A stretch of 35,389 nucleotides of DNA, taken from the NCBI GenBank assembly GCA_015064245.1, contig SVSQ01000013.1, positions 1-35,389 of the forward strand. Direction: 5' to 3'. A model generated the notes under the pieces. The model saw nothing but the letters and a program-made list of their open reading frames with translations, ran no database searches and had not been told where the DNA came from. This stretch comes from Oscillospiraceae bacterium (GTDB taxonomy: Bacteria > Bacillota > Clostridia > Oscillospirales > CAG-272). Both the position numbers and the translations under genes were made by a program. Below, piece after piece: positions 6,555 to 14,994 of this stretch (its first letter is position 1; each line of letters opens with the position of its first letter).

Positions 6555-9056
6555 TTATTCTTCCGCCGAGTTTGTCTTACTGTCATTTGAGGGCGGCGTG
6601 CTCTCCACATCTTCGTAGTCTTCTTCTTCCGGGGGCGCGATGGAACGCAGATAGCACTCGTAACAGTAAGCGTTGAACTGAAGCTTTGGGGAGCTTCTGC
6701 CCGCGTAATGCCCCTTTGGCAGAGAGTTATAGAAAAACGGCTTGTCCGCCTGCATACACGGCGGAGCTCCTGCGGGCAGCCTTCTGTAAACGTATTGCGC
6801 GTCGCTCACCGTGATCTCTCTCGGAAAGGAACGCTTTACGCTCAGCATACCTATAAACCTGCAGTTCTCCTCGGGACAGTCCGATCCCGCGACGCCGTGG
6901 TTTATAACGTCGTATTTGACCATGACGTGAGTGTTGCAGTAAGTTTTCGGCGCAGTTGCCGCGGTGAAATATCCCGTTTCCGTACGTTTTCCGCGAGGAT
7001 CGCAGAGACAGGCTGAGGTCGCCAGCTTGCCCGAATCCCTGCAATATCTGGCGGTGACTATCCCCGAAGCCTCGGAAAAACGTTTTGTGGGCGTCTTTCC
7101 AAGACATTCGGCGGTGTTGACCAGCTTCATTACGGCGTCGAAGGTCTTCAGGGCGGGGCTGGGAGAGGTAGGAAAGGCTTCGAGATTTTTAGGAGTGGGG
7201 TAACCGAACCATACTCCAGCCAGAAGATCGGGGGTGTAGCCCACGAACCACCTGTCGCAGTCGTTGTTGGTCGTACCCGTTTTTCCCGCGCAGTCCACTC
7301 GTTTTTTGAGCGTCATAGCGTTGGCGGTACCACCCGACGTGACTCCCTGCAGGAGCTTCGTCATTATGGTTGCGGTCTGCGGGCTGAAAAGTCTTGAGGC
7401 TTTCCCCGAATTGTCGACGAGTACGTTCCCGTCGCTATCAAGTATCTTGATGACGGTTCTGGGAGCGCTGTAAAGACCGCCGTTTGCAAGAGCGGTGTAA
7501 CCCGCAGTCAGCGTTTTGACGCTGACGCCTACGGTAAGCTGACCGAGCGCCAGGGGAGATGCGGCGATATCCGTGTAGGTCTGTCCGCCCCGTTCGGAGC
7601 TTCGCACGAGAGTCTTCATATTCATTCCGTTGTAAAGGAGATCGAAGGAGTTTTCCTCGCCGATATCGCTCAGTATTTTGACGGCGACGGTGTTGACGGA
7701 ACGGGCGACGGCGTCACGCACCGTGGTCAAGCCGCGAAAGCCGTTTGGATAGTTGTTTGGCCAGGGACGTGTGGATAAAAATTTGACGGGGGTGTCGTCG
7801 TAGACGCTGCCGTAAGTGATGATGCCTTTGTCAAGGGCGGGGGCGTAAACGGAAAGGGGCTTGATGCTGGAGCCGGGAGAACGCTCCGTTGCGGTGGCGT
7901 AATTTAAGTGGCGGTTGGCTTTCTTCTCACCCACAGCGCCGCAAAGAGCAAGAATATCGCCGTTTGAGGGATCGATTATCACCATGGAACATTCGGGGTG
8001 TATCAGCATTCCGGGAGTGTAAAAATTATGCTCTGCGGAAAAGTATTTTTCTATCTCAGCCTGCATTTTCGGATTCTGCGCCGTTATTACGCTGAGACCG
8101 CCCGTGTAAAGAAGCTTCTGGGCGGTCTGGGGCGTGGCGGCGAGCTTGTTTTCGAGCAAAAGGTCGATGCACTCGTCGATAACGCTCTCGGTGTACCAGC
8201 TGTAGATCCTGTTTTCCACCTTTTCGGAAGCGTCCTTTTCGAGAACTGTCAGTTCCTCTGACGAGGACTTGTCGTACTCTTCCTGCGAGATATAACCGAG
8301 CTCCAGCATACGGGAAAGAACGGTAAGACGCCGGGTTTTGTTGTTTTGGGGATTGATGGACGGACTCCATTTTGTAGGAGACTGGGGGATACACGCAAGG
8401 GCGCAGCACTCCGTGAGGGAGAGCTCACTCGGCTCCTTGCCGAAGAACCTTTCGCTTGCGCTTCCGATACCGTAACAGCGCTCCGAGAGATATATGGTAT
8501 TTAGATAAAGCTCCATGATCTCGTTCTTACTGAGGGCCCTGTCGAGCTTGGCGGCGCGGATCATTTCCTTGACCTTACGGCTGACGCTGTAATCGTCGTT
8601 CCCGGTTACGTTTTTGATGAGCTGCTGAGTGATGGTCGAACCCCCAAAGCTTGATTTGCCCGTTATGAAGCCGAGGATCGCGCCCGCGGTGCGCTTGATA
8701 TCGATTCCCTCGTGCTCGTAAAAACGGTGATCCTCAATGGCTACGAAGGCGTTTACGAGGTCTTTCGGGATGTGGGCGTACTTCACCCATTCGCGGTTCT
8801 GTTCACCGTATAGCGCCTGGCTCTCAAGCTCAACGGCGGTCCCGCTTCGGCTTGCTTTGTCGGTGTATTCCATATAATACAGCTTCGTGGTCTGATCCTG
8901 GGATTTTGCCAGGTTATAGAATTCGGATATCGAAAGCTCGGGGGAATATTTTGCGTACAGGAGAAAGACGGATACGCAGATTATCCCGCTCAAAATGAAT
9001 GTAAAGAACAGAAAAATTGAAATTTTTCCGATTTTTGAAACAGTTTTTTTCAGCAT
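6555..9056 (-). CDS. Class A penicillin-binding protein (transglycosylase/transpeptidase)
   Basis: EDHRFYEHEGID...GGSTITQQL GT51 motifs; SPGSSIKP (SxxK), SVN, GKTGTT (KTG) transpeptidase motifs; N-terminal TM. Confidence 0.95.
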   Translation of the reverse strand: MLKKTVSKIGKISIFLFFTFILSGIICVSVFLLYAKYSPELSISEFYNLAKSQDQTTKLYYMEYTDKASRSGTAVELESQALYGEQNREWVKYAHIPKDLVNAFVAIEDHRFYEHEGIDIKRTAGAILGFITGKSSFGGSTITQQLIKNVTGNDDYSVSRKVKEMIRAAKLDRALSKNEIMELYLNTIYLSERCYGIGSASERFFGKEPSELSLTECCALACIPQSPTKWSPSINPQNNKTRRLTVLSRMLELGYISQEEYDKSSSEELTVLEKDASEKVENRIYSWYTESVIDECIDLLLENKLAATPQTAQKLLYTGGLSVITAQNPKMQAEIEKYFSAEHNFYTPGMLIHPECSMVIIDPSNGDILALCGAVGEKKANRHLNYATATERSPGSSIKPLSVYAPALDKGIITYGSVYDDTPVKFLSTRPWPNNYPNGFRGLTTVRDAVARSVNTVAVKILSDIGEENSFDLLYNGMNMKTLVRSSERGGQTYTDIAASPLALGQLTVGVSVKTLTAGYTALANGGLYSAPRTVIKILDSDGNVLVDNSGKASRLFSPQTATIMTKLLQGVTSGGTANAMTLKKRVDCAGKTGTTNNDCDRWFVGYTPDLLAGVWFGYPTPKNLEAFPTSPSPALKTFDAVMKLVNTAECLGKTPTKRFSEASGIVTARYCRDSGKLATSACLCDPRGKRTETGYFTAATAPKTYCNTHVMVKYDVINHGVAGSDCPEENCRFIGMLSVKRSFPREITVSDAQYVYRRLPAGAPPCMQADKPFFYNSLPKGHYAGRSSPKLQFNAYCYECYLRSIAPPEEEDYEDVESTPPSNDSKTNSAEE

Positions 9057-9212
9057 TTTCCTTATTTCCTTGATTTTTCACTTTTGATTTTATTTTTCCC
9101 TTTTGCCCTCAGATTTTGCGTGGAAAATTTTATACTCACAAAATCACAGTCGGAAGATACGCTTCTTTTTAAGGCATGATTAAAACAATTTTATTAAAAA
9201 ATAAAAAAACTA

Positions 9213-9241
9213 TTGCGTTTTAAGAGGTTTTGCGTTATAAT
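9213..9241 (+). promoter_or_regulatory. SigA-type promoter for metA
   Basis: TTGCGT-17 nt-TATAAT. Confidence 0.7.
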
Positions 9242-9285
9242 ATAAACGATATACGCAAAATCTGATTTGGAAGGATGGTAAAATT

Positions 9286-10203
9286 ATGCCTATTAAAATC
9301 CCGGAAGGGCTGCCTGCTGCGGAAATACTCGAAAAAGAGAATATTTTCGTCATGAACGAATTAAGAGCAAATCATCAGGATATCCGTCCTTTGAAGATCG
9401 CTATACTTAACCTTATGCCAACGAAGATCGTTACTGAAACACAGCTTGCAAGACTTTTGTCAAACAGCTCGCTGCAGGTCGAGGTCACCTTGCTGCAGAC
9501 CTCAACCCACGTTTCAAAGCATACGTCTCAGGAGCATATGCAGGCTTTCTATAAGTATTTCGACGACGTTTGCGACGAGAAATTCGACGGACTTATCATA
9601 ACGGGCGCTCCGGTTGAAGAGATGCCCTTTGAAGCCGTTGACTATTGGCCGGAGCTCTGCAGAGTCATGGAGTGGTCCAAAACTCACGTTTTTTCCACGT
9701 TCCATATATGCTGGGCGGCGCAGGCGGCGCTTTATTACCATTACGGAGTTCCGAAATATCAGCTTGATAAGAAGCTGTTCGGAGTTTACGAGCATGAGGC
9801 GCTGGTGCCGTCGCACCCGATACTCAGAGGCTTTGACGAGGTGTTCCTCGCTCCCCATTCCCGCCATACGGAGTGCAGAATGGAGGATATAGTGCGCGAG
9901 CCGAAGCTGGAGGTTCTGGCGAAATCTGAGGGCGCGGGCGCGTTCATAATAGCCGCGAAGGACAGAAATATGTTCTTCGTCACAGGTCACGCGGAGTACG
10001 ATAATGATACCCTTTCAAAGGAATACTTCAGAGATAAGGGAAAGGGGCTTCCCATCGACGTGCCACTGAACTATTTCCCCGACGACGATCCTACCCGCCG
10101 TCCGCCAAACCGCTGGAGAGGCCACGCGCACCTTCTGTTTTCCAACTGGCTGAACTATTTCGTATATCAGCTCACACCCTTCGACGTGAACGAGATAAAA
10201 TAA
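9286..10203 (+). CDS. metA: Homoserine O-acyltransferase (MetA family; acetyl-CoA preference predicted)
   Basis: [59 protein letters not shown] motifs. Confidence 0.95.
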   Translation: MPIKIPEGLPAAEILEKENIFVMNELRANHQDIRPLKIAILNLMPTKIVTETQLARLLSNSSLQVEVTLLQTSTHVSKHTSQEHMQAFYKYFDDVCDEKFDGLIITGAPVEEMPFEAVDYWPELCRVMEWSKTHVFSTFHICWAAQAALYYHYGVPKYQLDKKLFGVYEHEALVPSHPILRGFDEVFLAPHSRHTECRMEDIVREPKLEVLAKSEGAGAFIIAAKDRNMFFVTGHAEYDNDTLSKEYFRDKGKGLPIDVPLNYFPDDDPTRRPPNRWRGHAHLLFSNWLNYFVYQLTPFDVNEIK

Positions 10204-10204
10204 C

Positions 10205-10957
10205 ATGAGAAAACCTACTTATACCGAGATATATATGTATAAAAACCTGTTCTGGCTGGCTATCGGAGTTTTCGCTTTTGTTCCGATCTTCAATAATTTT
10301 ATTCTGCAGCTGGTCAGACTGACGACTCAGGGCGACATCGCTTACGGAGCGCTCAGTGAGAATATCGGTGTTTTTCAGGAATGGCTCAGCCTTGCGGCGA
10401 CCTATCTGGGGCTGGGAACGCTTGCCGTCTGTCTTGTCTATTTCGGAAATAACGCCAAAGGTGTGATATATCTCGCCTTCGGCTCTCACGGCTTTACCTT
10501 TTTTGCCTCCCTCTTTACTTATTTCATCTACGGCGGTGACAATATAGGGCCGGCGGTGTTCATGCTGCTCGTAGACGCGGTGGTAAACGCGCTGATCTAT
10601 TTTATCATCTACATCGCCGTTCTGAAGTCGAGCGAAAAAAAGGACACGTTCATGAACGTGCCTAAATTTGCTTTTTCAAAAAATATGCTTGCTCACCCAT
10701 TCATACGCGCGTTTCTGATAAGCGCGGGAGTATTCGGCGGAGCTCAGCTGCTTACGGTAATATATACGATGGCAGGGGATTTTCTCGATCCCAGCCTTGG
10801 TGTTCCCGTAAACACCGCGGATATTATGTACTGGGTGCTTGAGTACGTTACCGTGATCGTAAATACCTTGATCGGCTTTGCGGTGACTCTTTTGGTTGCG
10901 GCGCTTGCGGAAAGATACCTCAGATCCGGCAGAGGACGCAGACTTATAAAGGAATAA
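10205..10957 (+). CDS. Multi-pass membrane protein of unknown function, co-transcribed with metA
   Basis: Several hydrophobic segments; starts 1 nt after the metA stop codon. Confidence 0.75.
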   Translation: MRKPTYTEIYMYKNLFWLAIGVFAFVPIFNNFILQLVRLTTQGDIAYGALSENIGVFQEWLSLAATYLGLGTLAVCLVYFGNNAKGVIYLAFGSHGFTFFASLFTYFIYGGDNIGPAVFMLLVDAVVNALIYFIIYIAVLKSSEKKDTFMNVPKFAFSKNMLAHPFIRAFLISAGVFGGAQLLTVIYTMAGDFLDPSLGVPVNTADIMYWVLEYVTVIVNTLIGFAVTLLVAALAERYLRSGRGRRLIKE

Positions 10958-10977
10958 CGAGACGCACACTAATAACA

Positions 10978-11008
10978 AAAAAACGGACAGTTTAACGCTG
11001 TCCGTTTT
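10978..11008 (+). terminator. Terminator after the metA operon (works on both strands)
   Basis: AAAACGGACAG-TTTAACG-CTGTCCGTTTT. Confidence 0.85.
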
Positions 11009-11025
11009 CTATTGATATGAAATTC

Positions 11026-11256
11026 TTACTTCTTACTGTGCGCCTTGTGTCTTTCCGCAATAAATGAGAGCATGACGATTATTCCGTATATCGGGGTGAG
11101 GAGCAGGAGCGCGTTATTTATGGTCAGCACTGCGGGGCAGGCTACCGGAAGACCGAAATACTTGTAGAGAAAGGAGATAAGCGCAAATACGGCGGTGAAG
11201 AATACAGCGACAGCAAGGATGGAGAATATTATTTTGAATTTTTTCATCGCGTTCAC
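11026..11256 (-). CDS. Small two-TM membrane protein
   Basis: 76 aa; two hydrophobic helices, basic C-terminus AERHKAHSKK; upstream AGGTAGG ribosome site. Confidence 0.65.
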   Translation of the reverse strand: MNAMKKFKIIFSILAVAVFFTAVFALISFLYKYFGLPVACPAVLTINNALLLLTPIYGIIVMLSFIAERHKAHSKK

Positions 11257-11458
11257 ACCTACCTTTTTTAAAAGTTTATTTTTAAAATGTACGATTTAAG
11301 TTAATTTAAAAATCTAAAACACTTTATTTTCTGTTAATATTTTAACATATTTTTTCGATTTTGTAAAGGGCATAAAATTGCATAATAAGTGTAAAAGTGT
11401 TACTACTTGTTTGTGAAAATGCACACATAAAAACAGGTCGAATATTGTTGAATGTGCA

Positions 11459-11503
11459 AAAAAGATCGGCTGAGGTACGCAACTGTATCGAGCCGATCTT
11501 TTT
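11459..11503 (-). terminator. Bidirectional terminator downstream of the GRE operon
   Basis: AAAAAGATCGGCT / AGCCGATCTTTTT perfect 13-bp stem, 19-nt loop. Confidence 0.8.
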
Positions 11504-11556
11504 GCCGTAAATATGAACTGTTTGTTTTTTTTGTTAATCAAAGTGTAATTCAGAGG

Positions 11557-12006
11557 TCACAAATCCGTAACGGGAATACAGAAAGAAATATAAGTGTTTT
11601 CGCTTCGGATAACGACGCGCAGTCTCTTCGCGGAGGTCTTTGAGGAGATCTTGAATTCCCAGGTGACTTTTCCGTTTTCGTCGGAAAACTTGTCCGCAAA
11701 AGCTTTTGCTGCGCTGACGCCCGAAGGATAGTAGACGTTGATGTCGTAACGTGTGTTCGGAGTACCCGTAAGCGCGATAAAGGTCGTTTCGCCAGGATAT
11801 ACGGACTCGGGACGGTAGGCGATCTCCGTTCCATCGCCGATGACTATGACGCCGTCCGCCTCGGTCACCCCGCTTTCCGCTTCGGCGGACGCCTGCGCCT
11901 CGCCGTAGGGAATGGCGCTGTCCGATGATAAGAGAGCGTACGGAACGGTTATCGCGGCGAAAAGGAGCGCGCAGATCAGAATATGAAAAAGCAGCTTTCT
12001 GTTCAC
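11557..12006 (-). CDS. Small exported protein, function unknown (last gene of the GRE operon)
   Basis: N-terminal signal/TM sequence KLLFHILICALLFAAITVPYALL then a beta-rich-looking domain; 17-nt gap to the activase gene. Confidence 0.7.
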   Translation of the reverse strand: MNRKLLFHILICALLFAAITVPYALLSSDSAIPYGEAQASAEAESGVTEADGVIVIGDGTEIAYRPESVYPGETTFIALTGTPNTRYDINVYYPSGVSAAKAFADKFSDENGKVTWEFKISSKTSAKRLRVVIRSENTYISFCIPVTDL

Positions 12007-12023
12007 TTGCTTTTCTCCCTTCG

Positions 12024-12917
12024 TTACTTGATTTTTACCGACGCAGTCCCCTTCATTACCTTACATTCTATCCCGAATTCACGGAACGGGGAAAGATCGA
12101 CCTCCTCGGGTGCGTCGAAGACTTCGACGTAATCCTTACCCAACATCGGGTATTTTGCACCCGCCAGCGCGCTGTAGGGAAGAAGCTCGACTCTCTGCAG
12201 TCCCGCGGCATCTTTAAGTAGCCTTGCAGTTTCGGTCAGGTTGCGAATGCCGTCGTTTACTCCTTTTATGAGCGGAATACGCGCGGTAAAAGGCTTTCGG
12301 GAAGCGATGACTTCGTCAAGATTTTTGAGTATCAGAGAGTTGTCGACGCCCGTGTAAAGCTTGTGCTTTTCGGGATCGGTGTGCTTTATATCGAAAAACA
12401 AATAATCAACACGCTCGATTATTTGTTTAAAAATCTCCGTTTCGCAGAAGCCGCAGGTCTGTATCGCTTTATGTATCGGAAGCAGACTTAGAGTTTCGAG
12501 CAGGAACTCAGCCTGCATGGTCGGCTCGCCGCCCGAAAAGGTGACTCCGCCCCCGTCCTCAAAAAACATACTGTTTTTCATTATTTTTTCCGCAAGCTCT
12601 TCGGAGGAATATACCTTTCCCGCGATCTTTCGCAGATTCGCGGGACATTTTTCTACACATTTGCCGCAAGCAATGCAAGAGGATAATGAGCCCGTAAGCG
12701 CCTTTTTGCCGCCGCTCAGCGAACAGCCCTCCACCGCGCACCTTCCGCAGTCCGCGCAGGCGGAATAGGAAACCATCACTTGCGGGCGCGGTGAAAGCCC
12801 CTCGGGATTGTGACACCACCTGCATCGGAGCGGGCAGCCCTTCAAAAACACGGTGGTCCGTATTCCCGGCCCGTCGTAGACGGAAAATTCCTTTATATCA
12901 AATACTGTACCCTTCAT
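12024..12917 (-). CDS. Glycyl-radical enzyme activating protein (radical SAM, two extra [4Fe-4S] motifs)
   Basis: GIRTTVFLKGCPLRCRWCHNPEG radical SAM CxxxCxxC; CADCGRCAVEGC and CIACGKCVEKCP clusters; FSGGEP. Confidence 0.95.
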   Translation of the reverse strand: MKGTVFDIKEFSVYDGPGIRTTVFLKGCPLRCRWCHNPEGLSPRPQVMVSYSACADCGRCAVEGCSLSGGKKALTGSLSSCIACGKCVEKCPANLRKIAGKVYSSEELAEKIMKNSMFFEDGGGVTFSGGEPTMQAEFLLETLSLLPIHKAIQTCGFCETEIFKQIIERVDYLFFDIKHTDPEKHKLYTGVDNSLILKNLDEVIASRKPFTARIPLIKGVNDGIRNLTETARLLKDAAGLQRVELLPYSALAGAKYPMLGKDYVEVFDAPEEVDLSPFREFGIECKVMKGTASVKIK

Positions 12918-14954
12918 TTAAACGGTGTGCTCCGTTCTTGCAAGTATCTGATCCTGATAGATCTTGTCAAGCTCTGTAAAATATCCGCTCCAGCCCCAGA
13001 CGCGAACCACCAGGTTTTTGTACTTTTCAGGATTCTTCTGCGCGTCCATCAGCTTTTCGCGGCTGACTACGTTCAGCTGTATCTGATGACCGCCGAGATC
13101 TATGAATTTTTTTACCAGATAAGCGGTCTTGACTATGCCTTCCTCGTCTCTTACGGAGCTTGAAGCAAGCTCAAGGGTGAGAGGACCGCCGTTTATGGTC
13201 TTGGTCAGATCTGGCTTGGTGAAGGATGCGATCACCGAGAGGGGACCGTTCAGACGGACGTTAAGAGACGGGGTAAAGTTTGCGGGAAGGTAGTCGTCCT
13301 TGCGTCTTCCGTCGGCTGTAGCGCCCGTTTCACGCCCCGCGGCGTAGAACAGCGCTGTTCCCGTTCCCGCTCTGAAGCGACCGCCGCGGTCGTTTTTGAG
13401 AGGAGCAAGAGCGCGGGCGAAGCTGTCAAGGAGCATTATTCCGAAGCAGTCGGCTCTGTCGTCGTTGTTTCCCATGTGTGGAAGAGTGTTAAGTATTTTG
13501 TTACGGAGAGCCTCGTAGCCCTCGAAATCCTTGTCAAGAGCATCGATAAGCTCTTTTGGCGTAAGAAAGCCGTTGAATACCAGCGCTTCCACCGCGGCGA
13601 TGCTGTCGGCGGCGGTGGCTACTCCCACGCCGTGAATACCGAAATTATTGTACTTGGCGCCGTTCGTCACGTCGGAAAGAGAGTAGATACAGTCGTCCAT
13701 CAGTATGCTCATAAGAGGTGCGGGACGGCAGAAGAGTCCCGAATACTTATCGGGATACGCCTTGCATCGGTCGTTTATCTCGTTGTCAACGCAGATGAGG
13801 AAGGAGGCGAAGTCCTCGCATCGGTCAAGGTCGCGGCGTATGACGGTGTTCACGCAGTCGGGGAAGCTGAGCCAGCCCACGTTCGGGATCTCCATACCGC
13901 AGCCGGGGATTATGAACTCCCAGCAAGCGGCGACGGTGTAATTCACCGCGTCATATTTATCGTAGCCCAGGGCTTCAAGTCCGGGAATGACTACGTCGTC
14001 GTTTGAATACTGGGGAAATCCCATACCCGTGGCGGTCAGATGCGAAGCGAAGATAAGACGCTCGATTGGTGTGTTTTTGTTTACGCGGAGATTGATCTTG
14101 GGATCGATCATCTGAACGTTTAAGGACGCTTGCAGACAAAGCTCGGAGAGCTCGTTATATTCGTCGTTTCCGGCGATATCGGTACCGCCGAGCATCATGC
14201 TCTGACCGTTATCGCCCTGCTGGACGCCGATGTAAAGGTCGCTGTCCTTATTGAAGGTAATAAAGAGGTTTTCCAGCATTTCAAGGGCTTTATCGCGGGT
14301 AAGTACGCCTTTTTCGATATCGCGCTTGTAGTATGGGTACATATATTGGTCGAAGCGCCCCACGGTGACGTGGTAATCTCCCTCAAGCCACAGGCAGAAA
14401 TGCAGTATCCTGAAGGCTTGAAGCGCCTCTCTGAAGCTCCGCGCTCCGTAAGCGACGGCGTCCAAAGATTTATATATGCTCTTTTCGCCTGCTTCGAGAG
14501 CCGCTTTTTTATATCTGTCGGCGAAAGCGATTATTGCTTCGGCGGTTTCGATAAGCGTTGCGGCGTATTCCTTCTTTTCGGGATCGACGGCTTCTTGCGC
14601 GCTGTGACGAATGGTTGAGATGATATCGAAAAGCCCTTTTTCAATAACGTTTGAGTAACTCGGGCAGATGTTCGACAGCCAGCCGCGTTCGTGCTGTTTG
14701 GGTGGAGCTTTGATCTCGGGATCGTTTTCGGTGAGGATATCGGGATCGGCGGTCGTCGTTCTGGTGGGGACGAACATCTCGCCGGGAATGAATACGGGCG
14801 TCTGCATATCGAGAAGCGCCCGAAGTCTGTTTTTCATGCGAACGTGATATTTTCCCGTTGTGAAAAGCGACTTGTCGGGCATGGCGTCCGTTCTGAAAGC
14901 GTGATGCTTGCGGGAAAGAATGAATTCCTTATAGGCTTTGTTCTGTTCGGTCAT
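12918..14954 (-). CDS. Glycyl-radical enzyme, pyruvate formate-lyase/dehydratase superfamily, substrate unknown
   Basis: C-terminal VVRVWGWSGYFTELDKIYQDQILARTE (glycyl loop), NYTVAACWEFIIPG (C-x-E segment); stop codon abuts the activase ATG (TAAATG). Confidence 0.9.
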   Translation of the reverse strand: MTEQNKAYKEFILSRKHHAFRTDAMPDKSLFTTGKYHVRMKNRLRALLDMQTPVFIPGEMFVPTRTTTADPDILTENDPEIKAPPKQHERGWLSNICPSYSNVIEKGLFDIISTIRHSAQEAVDPEKKEYAATLIETAEAIIAFADRYKKAALEAGEKSIYKSLDAVAYGARSFREALQAFRILHFCLWLEGDYHVTVGRFDQYMYPYYKRDIEKGVLTRDKALEMLENLFITFNKDSDLYIGVQQGDNGQSMMLGGTDIAGNDEYNELSELCLQASLNVQMIDPKINLRVNKNTPIERLIFASHLTATGMGFPQYSNDDVVIPGLEALGYDKYDAVNYTVAACWEFIIPGCGMEIPNVGWLSFPDCVNTVIRRDLDRCEDFASFLICVDNEINDRCKAYPDKYSGLFCRPAPLMSILMDDCIYSLSDVTNGAKYNNFGIHGVGVATAADSIAAVEALVFNGFLTPKELIDALDKDFEGYEALRNKILNTLPHMGNNDDRADCFGIMLLDSFARALAPLKNDRGGRFRAGTGTALFYAAGRETGATADGRRKDDYLPANFTPSLNVRLNGPLSVIASFTKPDLTKTINGGPLTLELASSSVRDEEGIVKTAYLVKKFIDLGGHQIQLNVVSREKLMDAQKNPEKYKNLVVRVWGWSGYFTELDKIYQDQILARTEHTV

Positions 14955-14994
14955 AAATTTTAAAATTCCTTTCTTGCGCTCTTTAGATTGAAGA

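Noticed and set aside
9057-9285. Possible SAM or T-box riboswitch upstream of metA
   Set aside because: Region is very AT-rich, the apparent promoter is at 9213-9241, leaving only about 40 nt of leader; no GC-rich multi-helix core seen.
13476-14618. Plus-strand ORFs (176 and 162 aa) antisense to the GRE
   Set aside because: Shadow frames of the GRE coding sequence.
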